Shown here piece by piece: positions 34,401 through 47,500 of a stretch of DNA of 64,000 nt (positions are counted from its first letter, which is position 1; the number at the start of each line of letters is the position of its first letter). The translations under genes and the position numbers were made by a program. The DNA is from Ophthalmolycus amberensis (lineage: Eukaryota > Chordata > Actinopteri > Perciformes > Zoarcidae): NCBI GenBank assembly GCA_024529925.1, contig JAFEUB010000720.1, positions 62,001 to 126,000 on the forward strand. Direction: 5' to 3'. The notes beneath the pieces were generated by a model that saw nothing but the letters and a program-made list of their open reading frames with translations, was not told where the DNA came from and did not search any database.

Positions 34401-36467
34401 GTACACACATGCGGAGGACGCAAACAGTCCAGCTGGTATGGGGGACACCTGCACATGCTGTACACTCGCACATAATGTGTTCATTTGAATTATTGCATCG
34501 CTTAAAGATGCCCTGAATCTTCACCTTCTTCTTCTTCCCTGCTGCAGGCATCCAGATAAAGGAGGAACCGGACTCCGAGGAGTGGCAGCTGAGTGGGAAC
34601 TCCACGCTGAACCCCAGCGACCTGAACAATCTGCGCGTTCAGATCGGAGACGAGGACATGGATATGCAGGGCGGGGAGGGCAAGAGGCTCCGCAGGGTCG
34701 CCTGCACCTGCCCCAACTGCAAAGAGTCCGGAGGAAGGTGGGCATGTCGGGAAAACACACACACATTACAGATACCAGGAGGGGCTGGTGATCAGCTCAC
34801 CGTTAACCAGCTTTACATTTCTGTGTTGAAGCGGTTCAGCTGGTTTTATATTCTGTTCATGTGGCATCGAAAATTCAGATTGGCATGAAAAAAAAGTCCT
34901 GCAAATGTTTATTCAGTTGTTATTGAACATCGTTGGGTCTTTTATTAGGTTTGTTTGTAGTTCAATTGTGTATTTTCTGCCTTTTGCGTTCATTTATTTC
35001 ACAGTATTTGCATTTTTGTGCTCATTTTGCGTTTCTTTTCCCCCCCGGCCTTCCGCAGAGGTTCGGGCACGGGGAAGAAGAAGCAGCACATCTGCCACAT
35101 CGCCGGCTGTGGGAAGGTCTACGGGAAGACGTCTCATCTGCGAGCTCACCTGCGCTGGCACAGCGGAGAGAGACCCTTCGTCTGCAACTGGATGTTCTGC
35201 GGGAAGAGGTTCACCAGGAGCGACGAGCTGCAGAGACACAGGAGGACACACACGGGTGAGACACTTTTATCAACCGCCTCGTAACACGGTTATACGGCTT
35301 CATGTCTGGAGATAGTTATACGTGTTGGATGAGTGACATCAAACCATTGAATTGTTGCTTTCTGTCCATGATACACATTTTAAAGGAACACATTTATATT
35401 TTTCGGAGATGTTCCTGTTTAACTGCAGTTAAAACATAACGGATCCCACAATATATTTCATATTTGTCTGCAACTGTCCTTGCCATTGTTTTTGATGACA
35501 CAATGTTCAGTGATGAGAGGTGTCGAGCATCATCTGTGAAGTGAGAAAATGAAAACTTGCTCTCATGCTGCCCAGGAAGTCTGGAGCGCCGAACACGTCA
35601 TTTCTTGTATTCTGGGGATTTTTTTTAATGCACCAATATTTGGTGGATTTTTTTAAAATTTATGTTAAGAAAAATACATAACGAAGACGACTTAGATAGA
35701 TAGATAGATATAAACTTTATTCATCCCCAGGGGGAAATTCGTTGACTTCACTCAAATTGAAGAAATCCCTGAATTTTCGTACTTACTCAGAGTATTTCTG
35801 TACTACTGTGAACAAAGTAGTTCCAGTGAAAACGGTTCACCTTGTGTTCTGTGTGTTGTCTGGATAAATCACAGTAACCAGCACACTGTCTCCACACAGA
35901 CACGTTGCTGTTGAGTGTTTGTAAACGTAATCTTTTAATAGTTGGAGCCTCACATGGAGCCTTTCCATACAAAAACACACATTGACACATTGTTCTTTAA
36001 CTGTTTACGATCTGAGAAGATAAACTCGTCAGTGCTCTACGGTGTCACCTTTTTCTAAATGACCCCTCAGCCGATTTTGGGCTTCTCTGCACCGCCATTG
36101 ATCGCTCCTTATTGGCCAACATATGAACTGATTGAATTGACCGGCCCACTTATATCAGTAGTTGTCGATGCGTGTTATCTTGTCTTGACGTTTTTTTGTT
36201 TCTGCCGCTCTCTCAGGAGAGAAGAAGTTTGTGTGCACAGAATGCTCCAAGAGGTTCATGCGGAGCGACCACCTGGCCAAGCACATAAAGACTCACCAGA
36301 ATAAAAAAGGCATTGTCTCTTCCTCCACGTCTCCGCCCACCTCCGACACCATCATCACCGCCGACGGAACCACACTCATCCTCCAGACCACCACCCACGA
36401 CCTCCTAGCCAATCAGGAGATCCCGTTGCAGCTGGTCACCGTGGCGTCCGGTGAGGTCATGGAATGA
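31413..36467 (+). CDS. sp3: transcription factor Sp3
   Basis: Nuclear GC-box-binding factor with three C2H2 fingers that activates or represses according to SUMO modification. Exons: 31413-31481, 32113-32340, 32430-33008, 33932-34123, 34237-34435, 34548-34737, 35059-35255, 36217-36467 (TGA), giving 634 aa; human SP3 long form is 781, so the Gln-rich N-terminal part is shorter. The start MASADVDSS parallels the human internal start region. Gln/Ser/Thr-rich activation regions include LPGNITFVPINSVDLESLGL and QWQTFQVQGVQ. The SUMO site IKEEPDSEEW precedes the Buttonhead box RRVACTCPNC. The fingers lie at about residues 495-575 (HICHIAGCGKVYGK; FVCNWMFCGKRF; FVCTECSKRF). The C-terminus TLILQTTT...EIPLQLVTVASGEVME is diagnostic of Sp3 and not Sp1, Sp2 or Sp4. 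Which teleost duplicate (sp3a or sp3b) cannot be decided here. Confidence 0.93.
33137..33207 (+). repeat. short dispersed repeat, copy 2 (sp3 intron)
   Basis: Same ~70-base unit as 27250-27320, sharing AATGCAC, GATAC and GCTTGAnCTGCTCCATCATG with small changes. No terminal repeats are recognisable. Confidence 0.65.
35688..35760 (-). repeat. antisense non-LTR element tail with GATA units
   Basis: TAGATAGATAGATAGATA leads into AACTTTATTCATCCCCAGGGGGAAATTC. This is the reversed 3' end of a common teleost non-LTR retrotransposon, here in the last sp3 intron. Only the tail is present. Confidence 0.65.
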
Positions 36468-38440
36468 GGGTGTGAATTTGGGTGGGTTTATTTTGAGAAC
36501 TGGCCTATCACAGGGACCTCTTGGGCTTTTCTCTTTCCCCTCTAACCTTTTTTTTTTTTTTTTTTTTTCTTTTTTACATATGAATATATACGTAAATATA
36601 TATGACAAATATATATATTTTAAGAGTTATCATGACTTTATGTTTGTTTTTTGCAGTCTTTTTATAGGCGGGCAAAAAGAATAACATTAAAATGTGGTTG
36701 CTATTTACACATGTACATACACGTACACACACACACACGCACACATACACATACATGCATTAACACTCAACATGAATACTCAACACAATAAAATGCCTTA
36801 TTTTGTATCATAATCTTGTATAAAATGCTGGAAGTGCATGTGTTTTTTAAGCTTTGCAGATGATGTAACTGTACCGGAGATAAATGTGTTTGTGAAATGG
36901 CGATGATGAGGATGATGATGATGAGTTTGTGAAAGAGAGAAAAGGAAGTAGTGAACTTCTCTGGCATGATTGAATTTGTCGCTGGAGAGTTCTGACAAAA
37001 CCAGCGCTGCTTCCACGCTGAACTGTTGCACTGCTGCTGCCGCCACGACCTAAAAGTGGTAGTTTTTAAAGGAATAGTTCAAGATTTTTGGGATAAATGG
37101 TTTAGATGAGAAGATCGCCACCACTCTCCTGTCTGCATGGTAAATATGAAGCGACTGGAATTGGGGAAACGGCTAGCCTGGCTGACAGAATCTGTCCGTC
37201 AGCACCTCTAAAACATCAGAACTCAACACGTATCTTGTTTGATTAAAAGGTACAATATGCAACGATCTCCTTTAAAACGATGTATAGACTGGAGCGTGCG
37301 GTGGTGTCTGTATCTGCAGAGACCCGGCCCTCGGCCTGTATTTTCTCTTCGTTGGTGTCTGGACGTGTTCTCATTCCCAGGTCAAACACTGCCGCTATGT
37401 CACACAATCGAGGTACACAGACAGGCAGGCAGGCAGGCAGGCAGACGGGTGCCTTGGTCTTCGCGACACCTTCATACACAGCATACAGCCACGTGAGTGC
37501 TATCGCTCGTATCATCTCGCTCTTCTCAAGAAAGCAAATAAGCGTATTTCCCCCCCGAAATTTTGAACTTTCACTTTGATGAACCCCGCAGCAGGGCGCT
37601 GACACCGATGTCATAGTGTGTGTGTGCCGCTTCAAGCAGAGCAGGAGGTTCAGCTGGTGGTCAGAGTAGGAACTGATCAGAAGTTGTCGTTTTCCACCTG
37701 GAGGAGGTGAAAAGAGATGCAAGCCGCTCTAAAAAAAACAAAAAGGGCAACTTCTTCCAGCATCTGGTCAGTGTGAACAGAATGTCTCATCTTGTCTTCA
37801 CGAGCACACCGTCCGCTGTGCTTGTCCATGTCAAAAAAAGGTCTTTATTTTGCTTTCTTTTCATATTTTTGTTGTAAATTCACGTTGTATATCAGTTTCC
37901 TGTGTCACGTCGTCTAAGCCGATGCCACACGATGGGGAGCGGAGCGGTCGCCTCTGTGCTCCTGCGGGGCTCTTCGTTGCCATTGCCGGCTGCACGTGGC
38001 TGCACACGCACCGACGTTGCCGTGTGGAGAAAACAAATGCAACAAATCATAAAGCCCCTCCCGAGGGTGTGTTTGTCATCGGACATCCCAGTTGGACACC
38101 AGATGACGTGGGATTAGTTTCGCAATAACGGCCCTGTTTTAATTGTGGACGGATGTCACTCAAGTCAAAAGGAAAACAATCAATCATGCCATTGTTGTTT
38201 TTTGTTCTTATTTTATTTTAATTAATGTAATCCCTTTCCTCCGTTTGTCCTCGTTTGTAGCATTCATTTACATGTATATTATCTTATTTTCACATTGTTT
38301 ATAGAAGCCATTACTTAGTTAACTGAATTTGTTGTATCAAAACCTTATTTTAAGTGATTTTTTTTTAAAGAATTGGTGTAAAAATTGAATGTTACCTTTT
38401 GTAAAACCTTTTTTCAAATGGATCACAATAAAAGTCTGAA
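36468..38440 (+). other. sp3: sp3 3' UTR region
   Basis: Poly(T) at about 36548-36568 and a CA-rich run at 36725-36745 follow the stop. AATAAA occurs at 36787-36792 and 38427-38432, so the 3' UTR may be about 0.3 or 2 kb. It contains an interspersed repeat at 37072-37220 and a GGCA tandem run at about 37424-37442. Confidence 0.5.
37072..37220 (+). repeat. interspersed repeat shared with 53068-53235
   Basis: GGAATAGTTCAAGATTTTT, GAAGATCGCCACCACTCTC, GTCTGCATGG and ATATGAAGCGACTGG match in order the words at 53068-53235. This is a widespread short fish repeat. Its class was not determined. Confidence 0.65.
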
Positions 38441-38689
38441 ACCTTCCAATAACGGGTTTTGTGTGAGTCGAGGTACCTCCCACACACACTAGTGAACCTA
38501 ATCTACGCCACACGGAATCAAACTGCGATTTGATCTGCATCCTAACGACTGAATCAGCAGGACGCCGCTACTGTTGCGTGTGTAGAAAAACACAAGTTCC
38601 TAAGAAAAACCTTTCAGGCGTATGTACAACAAAACCAGCTTGTTCTGCATGTTTTGATTTTAAACTGGATGAAATGGTTAAATTATGTG

Positions 38690-39558
38690 AAAGTATATTT
38701 TTATGAAGACAATAGACGGGACGCTTTCATGCTGAACACTGCTGTTATCACTGATTCATGACATGCCTTCATGTTGAATGACTGAGATACACTATACAAT
38801 GACATAACTCTTTTTCATGAACTTTCTTATGACATACCGGTACTATGCTGTGACTTTAAAAAAATAGACGATACTAGAAATGTATTGCATTGATATATGC
38901 ATGATTTTTTTTAAATATTTTTTCACGACATACGATACTAGGATTTGTTAATGACCTTTTTGATGACATCTCATATGATTGTTTTCATGAACATTTTATG
39001 ACAAACCATAGTGTGACTTTATTCATGAAATTCTTGACATATACGATGACTTTGGGACTGTTGGGACCTGAAGTGGGCTCCCAACATCAACACCATCAGG
39101 AAAAAGGCCCAGCAGAGGTTGCACTTTCTGCACCAGCTCAGGAAGTTCAACCTGCCTCAGGAGCTGCTGATTCTTTTCTACTCAGCCATCATCCAGTCTG
39201 TTCTTCCATCACTGTGTGGTTTGGATCGGCCACCAAACAGGACAGAAACAGACTGCAACGGATTGTTAGGTCTGCGGAGAGGATCATTGGTTCCAGCCTG
39301 CCCTCCATCCTGGAGTTGTACACCTTCAGAGTCAGGAAACGTGCAGGAAAGATCACTGCAGACCCTTCACACCCTGGACACAAGCTGTTCCAACTCCTCC
39401 CCTCTGGTAGGCGCTACAGGGCTCTGTACGCCAAGACCACCAGACACAGGAACAGCTTCTTTCCACTGGCCATCACTCTCATGAACAATAAATAGCTTAT
39501 ACTACACTATTACCACCACTTACAACTCATGCCATTGTCTATAGGTTGATGTATGTAT

Positions 39559-39603
<45 letters not shown>

Positions 39604-39965
39604 CATACATATATACATACATATATACATACACACATACATACACACTTTCTCTTGGATATATATTTATACTTATATTATAGCTAAATGTTTATACCTA
39701 CATCCGTTCTACTTTTTTTGCTGCCCTTTTTTACTCTTTATACATATATTTTCTTGTTTATTGTAAATTTGTGTTTGTACATTGAGAGCGGAGTGGAAAC
39801 CGGAGACAAATTCCATGTATGCGTAAGCACACATGGCCAACAAAGCTGATTCTGATTCTTGACATGTTTGATGCCTTACAATACTACGATTGTTTTTCAT
39901 GAAACCTTTGATGACATACTATGCTTGAACTTTGTATGACATTTTATACTGACTTCTTTATGACA
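38690..39965. repeat. degenerate minisatellite, interrupted by a LINE
   Basis: About 38690-39055 and again 39862-39965 are made of loosely repeated ~35-45 base units built from TTTTCATGAA, TTATGACATAC, GATACTA and TGACTTT words. Both flanks of the LINE at 39056-39860 carry the same units, so the LINE inserted into a pre-existing tandem array. Confidence 0.65.
39056..39860 (+). mobile_element. 3' fragment of a non-LTR retrotransposon
   Basis: The C-terminal part of a reverse-transcriptase polyprotein is seen: INTIRKKAQQRLHFLHQLRK, then after a frameshift SSITVWFGSATKQDRNRLQR, RSAERIIGSSLPS, DPSHPGHKLFQLLPSGRRYR and NSFFPLAITLMN, ending at TAG (39493-39495). The 3' UTR contains a TA/TACA microsatellite (about 39553-39650) and ends GCCAACAAAGCTGATTCTGATTCTTG, a tail with the TGATTC repeat found on many fish LINEs. 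It is broken and 5'-truncated. The exact clade (L2- or Rex1-like) is uncertain. Confidence 0.8.
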
Positions 39966-40525
39966 ACATTTTAAAATCTCTTCATCCATTTATTATAGTT
40001 TAGTTAGCCAACTATTTCAAGCTCTTATCAATTATCTTTTTACCTAATTCAACAGTTAGCCTAACATGCTAAACACTGCTGTGAAGGCTAACTTAGGTAA
40101 GTTAGGTAAAGGCGAACTTGTTCAATCCGTCATTCATTACATTAAGCTCATTTCAACTGTTTATCCCATACTCATACTTACATATTGCAGCCATGTAGCC
40201 GCTACTATTAGCTAACCACTTCACTTGACCCATCATCTTACCTAACTGTTTATCCATCACTGCCCGCTGGTCATTTCTCTCATACTTTCACATGCAACAC
40301 ACGGTGTTCAGCTGTTGCAGCCTGTTTAAATGAATTGCGTCTGTCCAGTTCTACCACGTACTCTGTGGCACTGCAGAGGTTCCCCTTTGGGGTTAGTACC
40401 CCAGCGTAGTTTGCACATTCATACACATTCAGTAAAGAAATATCTGAAGCCAATCACTGTTTAGGCAAATACCTTAAAACATGCATGAATCGGTGCCACA
40501 CTGGATCACTTCTTAACTGGGGATC
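39966..40525. other. sp3-uggt1 intergenic spacer
   Basis: AT-rich spacer between the convergent genes. TTAGGTAAG-like words recur at about 40050-40115. No gene or RNA is recognised. Confidence 0.4.
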
Positions 40526-41493
40526 TTTATTGAACAAAAAGTGAAACAGGATGATCCTGACAAATCAACAGATGTGTAACCAAGAAACAAAAAATGAAAC
40601 ATTTTTCAGCTCAACTCTAACATCATGGCGACTCCTCCCTCACAGTACCACAAACACTCCCGCGCGTCTTCTCGTTTGTATTTCATGCTGCAACCCACAC
40701 GAGCTTCAAACATCTTTCCCTGAGAGTCACAGTGACGTTTATCATCCAAAATAAACGGGGGATCCAATCGAGCCCGCTGCTCTCGTGCTTCATCTTTATG
40801 TCAAATACCAGATGACGAGTGTAAACATAACGAACAGTGATCCCATGCATGTTCCCTTTAAGTGTTGTGGAGTTTAGGTTGGGCACTAACATCTCCTACA
40901 GTTTGAGGCGATTCATAAAAAGATGACTCGTGGACGAGTCATATTGAACTCAGTCTAATTGTACCCGTAACCAATTTAGAGGAAGGCCGAATAGCTTTCG
41001 TTGTTTTCCCGTGACTGAACAGAAATCCCCCCCAACAACAACACGTTTCAGAACAAAACCCAAAGTTAACCAGCAGTGAGATTTTCTACGCTCCTTCTTC
41101 CCCTTTGTGCTTTAAATCACGAGCCACACCAGAATCCCAATCAGTGCAAACGTACAGACTGACTTCTATCACAGGGGGAATAACACTAGACTGAAAAATA
41201 TTAATGATTCGCTTCACAAAATACATTCTCACCACTTACACACACACACGCGCACACACACGCGCACACGTGCACACACACACGCGCACACACACACGCA
41301 CACGCACAGAACAATCTCTTAAACCCGACTCCTCTTCACACGTCATAAAAAGAACAAAAAACAAAACCGTCTCAACCATTTAGCGCTGGTTTGTGGTCAG
41401 TCCGTCAGCAGTCCGCCAAGGCAGGAGAGGAACCTCTTTAAACTCTTTAAACAGAGTCCAGTTCACCACCTCATCACAGCCGCTGCAGGATCC
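40526..41493 (-). other. uggt1: uggt1 3' UTR
   Basis: Reading leftward from the uggt1 stop, the reverse-strand AATAAA appears at 40526-40531 (TTTATT on +). The interval is relatively free of repeats except for a CA/CG-rich run at about 41239-41308. Confidence 0.55.
41239..41308. repeat. CA/CG alternating microsatellite
   Basis: A pure alternating purine-pyrimidine run of ACAC and GCGC units. Such runs are prone to Z-DNA formation. It lies in the inferred uggt1 3' UTR. Confidence 0.85.
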
Positions 41494-41513
41494 TCACAAC
41501 TCCATGTGGACGT
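41494..41513 (-). other. uggt1: last uggt1 coding exon with ER-retrieval-like C-terminus
   Basis: After the donor at 41606-41607, the acceptor TCTCTGTCAG| opens a 20-nt coding stretch. The split codon G|AC gives Asp, followed by VHMEL and TGA. The protein therefore ends HMEL, in the place where human UGGT1 ends REEL. The last two residues (EL) fit KDEL-type retrieval; Met at the second position is not canonical. Confidence 0.8.
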
Positions 41514-44500
41514 CTGACAGAGAGACAAAGAAACGACGTGTCACGTGGATGAGTGTGTTCTTTCTATTTCAGCCCATGTTTACTGGGGTGTTGTGCGTGT
41601 TCAGTACCTGTGTCTTGCGGTGTTTTCGTGTGGTTTACTTTCTCCTTGACTCTGGTCTGCAGGCGTTTAATCTCCTGGTCATAGTCGGTCCACTCGGCCA
41701 CGATCCTCACCGCGGCGTGCAGCTTGGGCTCTTTGGTCATGGGGTTGTTACACTGAAATCAGAACATTGAGCCGTGTTACTGCTTGGTTTGGTAATCTCT
41801 CAACTGGTGACGAGAACATGCTGCATCTTGTGTAAAGTGGTCCTTTAAAAGAGATCTTTGTTGTTTTGTGTGACCGTGTGTGCTGGATCGTAGTATTTGT
41901 TTTACATATCTTAACAGAATTAAGTTAGTTCTGCTTTCTCTGGACGGTTCGCTTGTTGCTTTTCATTCAGTCTGAAGTGTTGATTCATGTTTCTCGAGTG
42001 AACGCGGCAGATTTATACGACTTTCCCTAAATGGGTTGCAAATAATCTTCCTCTGCTCCGGCCTCTGTGATTTCAGATTATCTTCAAAATAACTTTTCAG
42101 CTCAACGAACACTATTTAGCATCTAACCCACATTTGAACCCTAAACATATTATGGACATATTGTTCAATGAAAGATTTGCTGTTTTTGACTCGGTACTTC
42201 CTCTCCGTCGGCCTGTCTGCCCTCTAGTGGCTGTTCGGAGGTATGACGCTCTCTTCACTCGGTAACACAGCTGAACTGTGCAGGGAGCTACAGATCTACG
42301 ACACTGTGTCTTCTGTCTTTTCTTTGAGCGTTTCGTCCCGATCCTATCGCCGACGTCTCCGGACAGACAAACTGTTGTTACCAGGTCTATCGTCTTGGCG
42401 CTCTTCTTGGTGCTGTCATCGCACCAGGTCTCACACCACAGCCACTCCTGAGGCAGAGACTTGATGGGAACCTGGTGGATCATGTTGTTGGGCAGATCCT
42501 GAAAAAAAAAAAAAAAAAAAGACGGACAATGAGACTAATGATGGCGGCAGAGACGGGAACTCTTTTAGTTGTTACAGTGATGTCTTTGTTTGAAGCAAAC
42601 CAGGAAACAGCATGTTCTATAATGTGCAGACAAGCATTGGAAAAAAAAAAAGCATCTTCTTAATTTACACGCCCCCCTCTCATTCTGCTGCCCTGATATT
42701 AATACATTTAATAACAATAACGTCAAGGACATTAGAGGCTGATGGCTGCGGTACGATGCATTCACGTTATGTTGTCATGAAATTTAAAAACAGCCTCATT
42801 CTTTACAATCAGATCCCAAATGCACAGTGAGATGACATATGTGGACAGCGAGTGAGAAGACGGACCTGGTCGAGGTTTGAAAGGCTGTTGGGGTCCTGGC
42901 TGAGCCCCTGGTACTGTCCTCTGAGTCGATCTCCTGCAGCTATCTTCCTGAACTTCTTCAGGTCGACCACGTACAGCGCGCTGCAGAGGGTGAACAACGG
43001 GAGCACGTGACATAAGCGTGAAAGTATGAAAAATGTATTCAAAAAGAGAGTAAAGGCCGTTCTTCACCAGGGGCGATTTCTTTTAACTGTTGATTTTGTC
43101 ATGAATACTGTCACACAGAACACAAGGTCCATTTTTCGGAGCTTTCGCATCCACCAATCACGTTGTGCGGAACGGGGGACAAAGGCAGCAGAGACGTGAT
43201 CCACTCCTACCGTTGTTACCTTTCACAATAAAAGTCTTAGACAATATTTGCAGGCGAGTATTTTGCACTTTAGTGTGGTTCATTTTGACGTGCGCTCGTT
43301 GTAGCGGCCTTAAGAGCGCGTCTGTGTGTGCGAGGGACGTTTCAGGGCAACTATTGGAACTCGGCTGCGCTGTCGGAGTCGTGTGTACCTGATGTGGTAT
43401 CTGCGTCCAGCGAGGTGGCTCGCCCAGTAGCCGGACTTCCAGAAGCGGTAGCCGTCCATCTCCCTCCGGCTCTCACAGAACGGAGTGTAACCGTACGGAG
43501 CTCCCTCCAGGTCGAAGTCACGCAGCTCCTTCAGGTCTGTTCGCACAATCTGGAGGAGAGAGAAGGATCGCGTTAGAGCGGCGACACTTTTCATTATCGG
43601 ATATTCTTTCTATTTTCTTGAGCAAATGTTGTCGATACAATTTCAGACGATAGCAAAAGTTGCATGTTTTGTCAGTCCTGTGCAAAATCCAAATATTTAT
43701 TAAATTATTCAAAAGAACACAAATAAAACCAAAACATATTCACGACTGAGAAGTTAGCACCAGTGAATTTTTGGTATTTTTGTCTCATGAATTGTTGAAA
43801 TGTTGTTTAACTGTTGAAGCTCTGAAGGTAAGATTATATATTAGTATAAGATTTCAGCAAGAAGTACTGAAACATGAGACAGTTCAACTTTTTACCAGAT
43901 CTAATCATAAAACTTGCAATTTTCAGAAATGTTTGGATAACTTTAGTTCAAAGGAAGTCCAGAAATTATAACTACGGTAGTGCTGCATTTTTCACATTTA
44001 TCAGTTGTTAGTTTATTCATTTTTATTGCATCAGCTTGCAATCTGAAAAGTAAATAAAAAAGAACAAATATTTGGACGGATGAAACACGCGAGCTAACCT
44101 GGTCCGCGTCCACAAACAGGAACTTGTCGACAGCGAGAGGAAACAGCACATCCAGGAAGAGGATCTTGTAGCCCCAGATGATCCTCTGCTTCTCGGTCTG
44201 TTGGTGTAACCAGCGAGGCCACTTGTACTGGACCAGCTCGTACTGGAAACCATACTGCTGTGCCATGTGGGGGATGAACTCCTGCAAAATGGTCACACAA
44301 CAAAACAGGCCTTTACACAAAGATTTGAGCCGATCGCCTGCATTGATTGAACGACAGCTATTAAGGAGTTAACTATGGAAACGAGCCGAGTGGGAATCTG
44401 AGATACGAAACAATCTGTGACTTTAACAAATAAAAAGCCAGAAAGTGAAGCGTATTGCAGGAAAATGAGGTTTAAAACTGAAAACAGTCACATAAACAGG

Positions 44501-47500
44501 GGCGATGATGATGATGAAGGAGCCAAGAAGAGCCCTGAAGTCTTCTCATTCATCAGCAGATTTCCTTCTGAATCTAATCCCTGCTTCATGTTTCACCTTG
44601 ACTTTCAGATCTTCTGTTTGAAGCTCACATCATTGACGGACAGAGAACATCTCCTAAATGATAATATGCCGGCTCGTTTTTCCCCCAAGTACAAAACTCC
44701 TACCTTAAACGTCGGGGACAGGTAGTTCTTGAGGAACCAGAACTTGACGGGAGTTTTGGTGTTTTTCAGAACTGACAGCATCATAATCCTGAGAGGAAAG
44801 GAAGGATAAAAACACTGGTGGCAACAGAACCGGGAGAACAAAGGCGCTCAAATGAAGCTCAGCTTTGATCTATTTCGGTCGATACAACAACCCTCCTCTC
44901 CTCACATCTCTGGCGCTCACCTGAGGAAGCGCTCGTACAGATGCCCCGAGGCCACGGAGAAGATGTTGATCACGTCGTCCTTCTCCGGCTTCAGCTCCTC
45001 CGTCTTTGCTCCACCTGTGAACCCTCTGAAAGACAAAAACACCAAATGTTCTCGTTTTAAATAGATTCAATCTTTAAATCAAAAGACTTGTTTTGTTCTT
45101 CAGTCATCCAGGGCCCTGTTTCAAGAGCAGGTTCAGTGAAACCAGAGTTCAGTTAACCCTGAGGTGAGATGAGGGAAACTGGGGTTTCAATTACAGAAAG
45201 AAACCTAAATCTAAAGCTCCTGCTTTATTTTGCCTTCACATTCAACAATTACATCGGAGTCAAATCACCTGATGTCAGTGATGGAACATAATCCCTATAA
45301 CACTGGAGATTACATGTTAATATTTCTGAGGGTGGTGCAGCTGTAGGACGTGAGTCAAGATCCAATTAGATGTCTGACAATTAAAATCTGTATTTCACCC
45401 TTTTAAATCATCCAAAACATTATTACTGGATCAGATTGTGAGTTTACAATCACGTCTCTCGTGTCTATTAATAATAATAATAATAATAATAATATGTATA
45501 TTTGACATCTTCAACTATATTTTTCATTTTCAGTTGCTGGCCTGTGTGTGTTTTTCCCATCAGATTAAAGCTGAACAAACATATTTAAAATGTAACGTCT
45601 GGCCTGAGACATTGTCAGATTCCACTACTTCATAATCTGGTAGATAATGAATTATTAAACAATGCTGAATAAAACGTAATCGTGTTAACTTATAACTCTG
45701 ACTAAAAGATAGATGTGCACAGTCCACATATAAATGCATTAATATCTCTGCGTCCACTGGATTAAAATGTAGCCTCTGACTCTTATTTACATACATTTAT
45801 TGAACAAACTCTGATCAGCTGTTCTGGAACCGAAAAGTTTTCAATCTCAGAGTTATTCAATCTCAGGGTTAATCTGAGAGTTAGTTAAACCTGCTTTCTG
45901 AAACAGGGCCCAGGTCCCTGCAGGCTACAGATAAATAGTTAGTGATAATCTTAATCTTTGCACATGTGTAGTGATGTGAAGATATTATCAGGGCTGCACA
46001 TAACAATTAGGTTCATTAACTTAATTACTTTGTTCGTTAAATCTCAAACTGTCTGAAAAACCGATGGCACAAAAACTAAAGTGTTCAATTTCCAAATAGT
46101 AAACAAACAAAAAAAGCAGCAAATCATAAAACTTGAGAAGCTGGAACAAAACAACGTTTGTCATTTGCTTCATAAACGACTTAAAGAAATTGCAGATCAG
46201 TCGGCGAATGATCCGTTTACAGTAACGAGACATTTAGGATCAAAGCTGCACCTGGTCAGAGATTCCCAGAAGCCGGTGTCATTCTCCTCGGTCACGTCGC
46301 TCAGCAGCTCCTCGTTGAACTTGTCTGGTTTCTTCTGGACCTGATCGACAAACAATTTGAACCCCGATTAGCTGAACAACCAAAGTTAAACGTGTGATTA
46401 ATCCACGTGATGTAGCGATTAAACATGATCTTCTCTAGCTCAGATTCTATGGAGAACCAAAACGGTGTCGTCGTACGAAAGATACATTTTCAAAATAAAC
46501 TAAAATATCTGGAAATTTGACGAGAAATAAGTAAAGACCTTCTGGTAAACATTACAGGAAGCAACACAAGTTTCAGGCTTTTCAGAAAAATCTGCTTTGT
46601 GAGGAAAGAAATTAATTCAAAATCTTTGTTCGACCTCCAGGATCCACAAAGAGGCTTTGGTGGCAAGACCGAATGTAAACAAACTTTCTTTACAAGAAAA
46701 CTTCAAAGATATTGTATTGTACATGTTCTGCATGGTTATAAAAAACTGACTACAGCTTCTTCTACTCATTTCAAATTCATGATTTGGTTTTGTTTATTTG
46801 GGGACGAACATGGACTCTGACAGACTGAAGGGGCACATTCCCATCACTGTTTCCATGCTTTTATACCAGACAGTAAACGCACCTTGACTTTTATGATCCG
46901 GCTCTTGAAGTTGTTCAGCACGACTACAATGTCATCAGACTCCGCTGGAGAGTCCGTGCCGTCATGGCTGCAACAGAAGAAAGACGAGGACAGGACAACC
47001 GGAGGTTAACACCTCGTTTGTAGATCAAAGACTATATCTAAGGCATTGTAACTCTCCGACACATAGAGCCAGTTTTCCATGTTCTCACCTGTAAATCTTG
47101 TAGATTTCATCAGAGCGTCCTTTCCTCATCTTCAGGATCCAGGCGCCTGGGTTTGCCTTCAGCTGAAAGTAACCCTGCAGAGCAGAACACAAGAGATCAA
47201 CAGCATTTGTGACTGTAATAATACATCTAGAAAAGCATGAAAATGTATCAACAAACTGTAAAAATCAGCCCCTTTCTGCTCTGAAGTGTTCTGAGACTCA
47301 TCGGCAGCTCACCAGGTTCGCCATGACTATTGTGTCCATGATGACGGGCTCGGAGGCGGTTCCCAGGGTGAACTGGAGGCCTCGTGGCGGCTGGCCGGAG
47401 CTGACGTCAAAACAATGGCCTTCCAACAAAAGGTGCTCCAACTCGTACTCTGCAGCTACAATGTTCTCCACCTGCAGGCACGGAGAGTCCAGACAAAGTA

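Noticed and set aside
31413..36467. Identity as Sp1 or Sp4
   Set aside because: The C-terminal EIPLQLVTVASGEVME and TLILQT region is specific to Sp3, and ola1 is its expected neighbour.
39553..39660. Tandem TA/TACA array considered as CRISPR-like or regulatory repeat
   Set aside because: A simple microsatellite in a LINE 3' UTR with no spacers.
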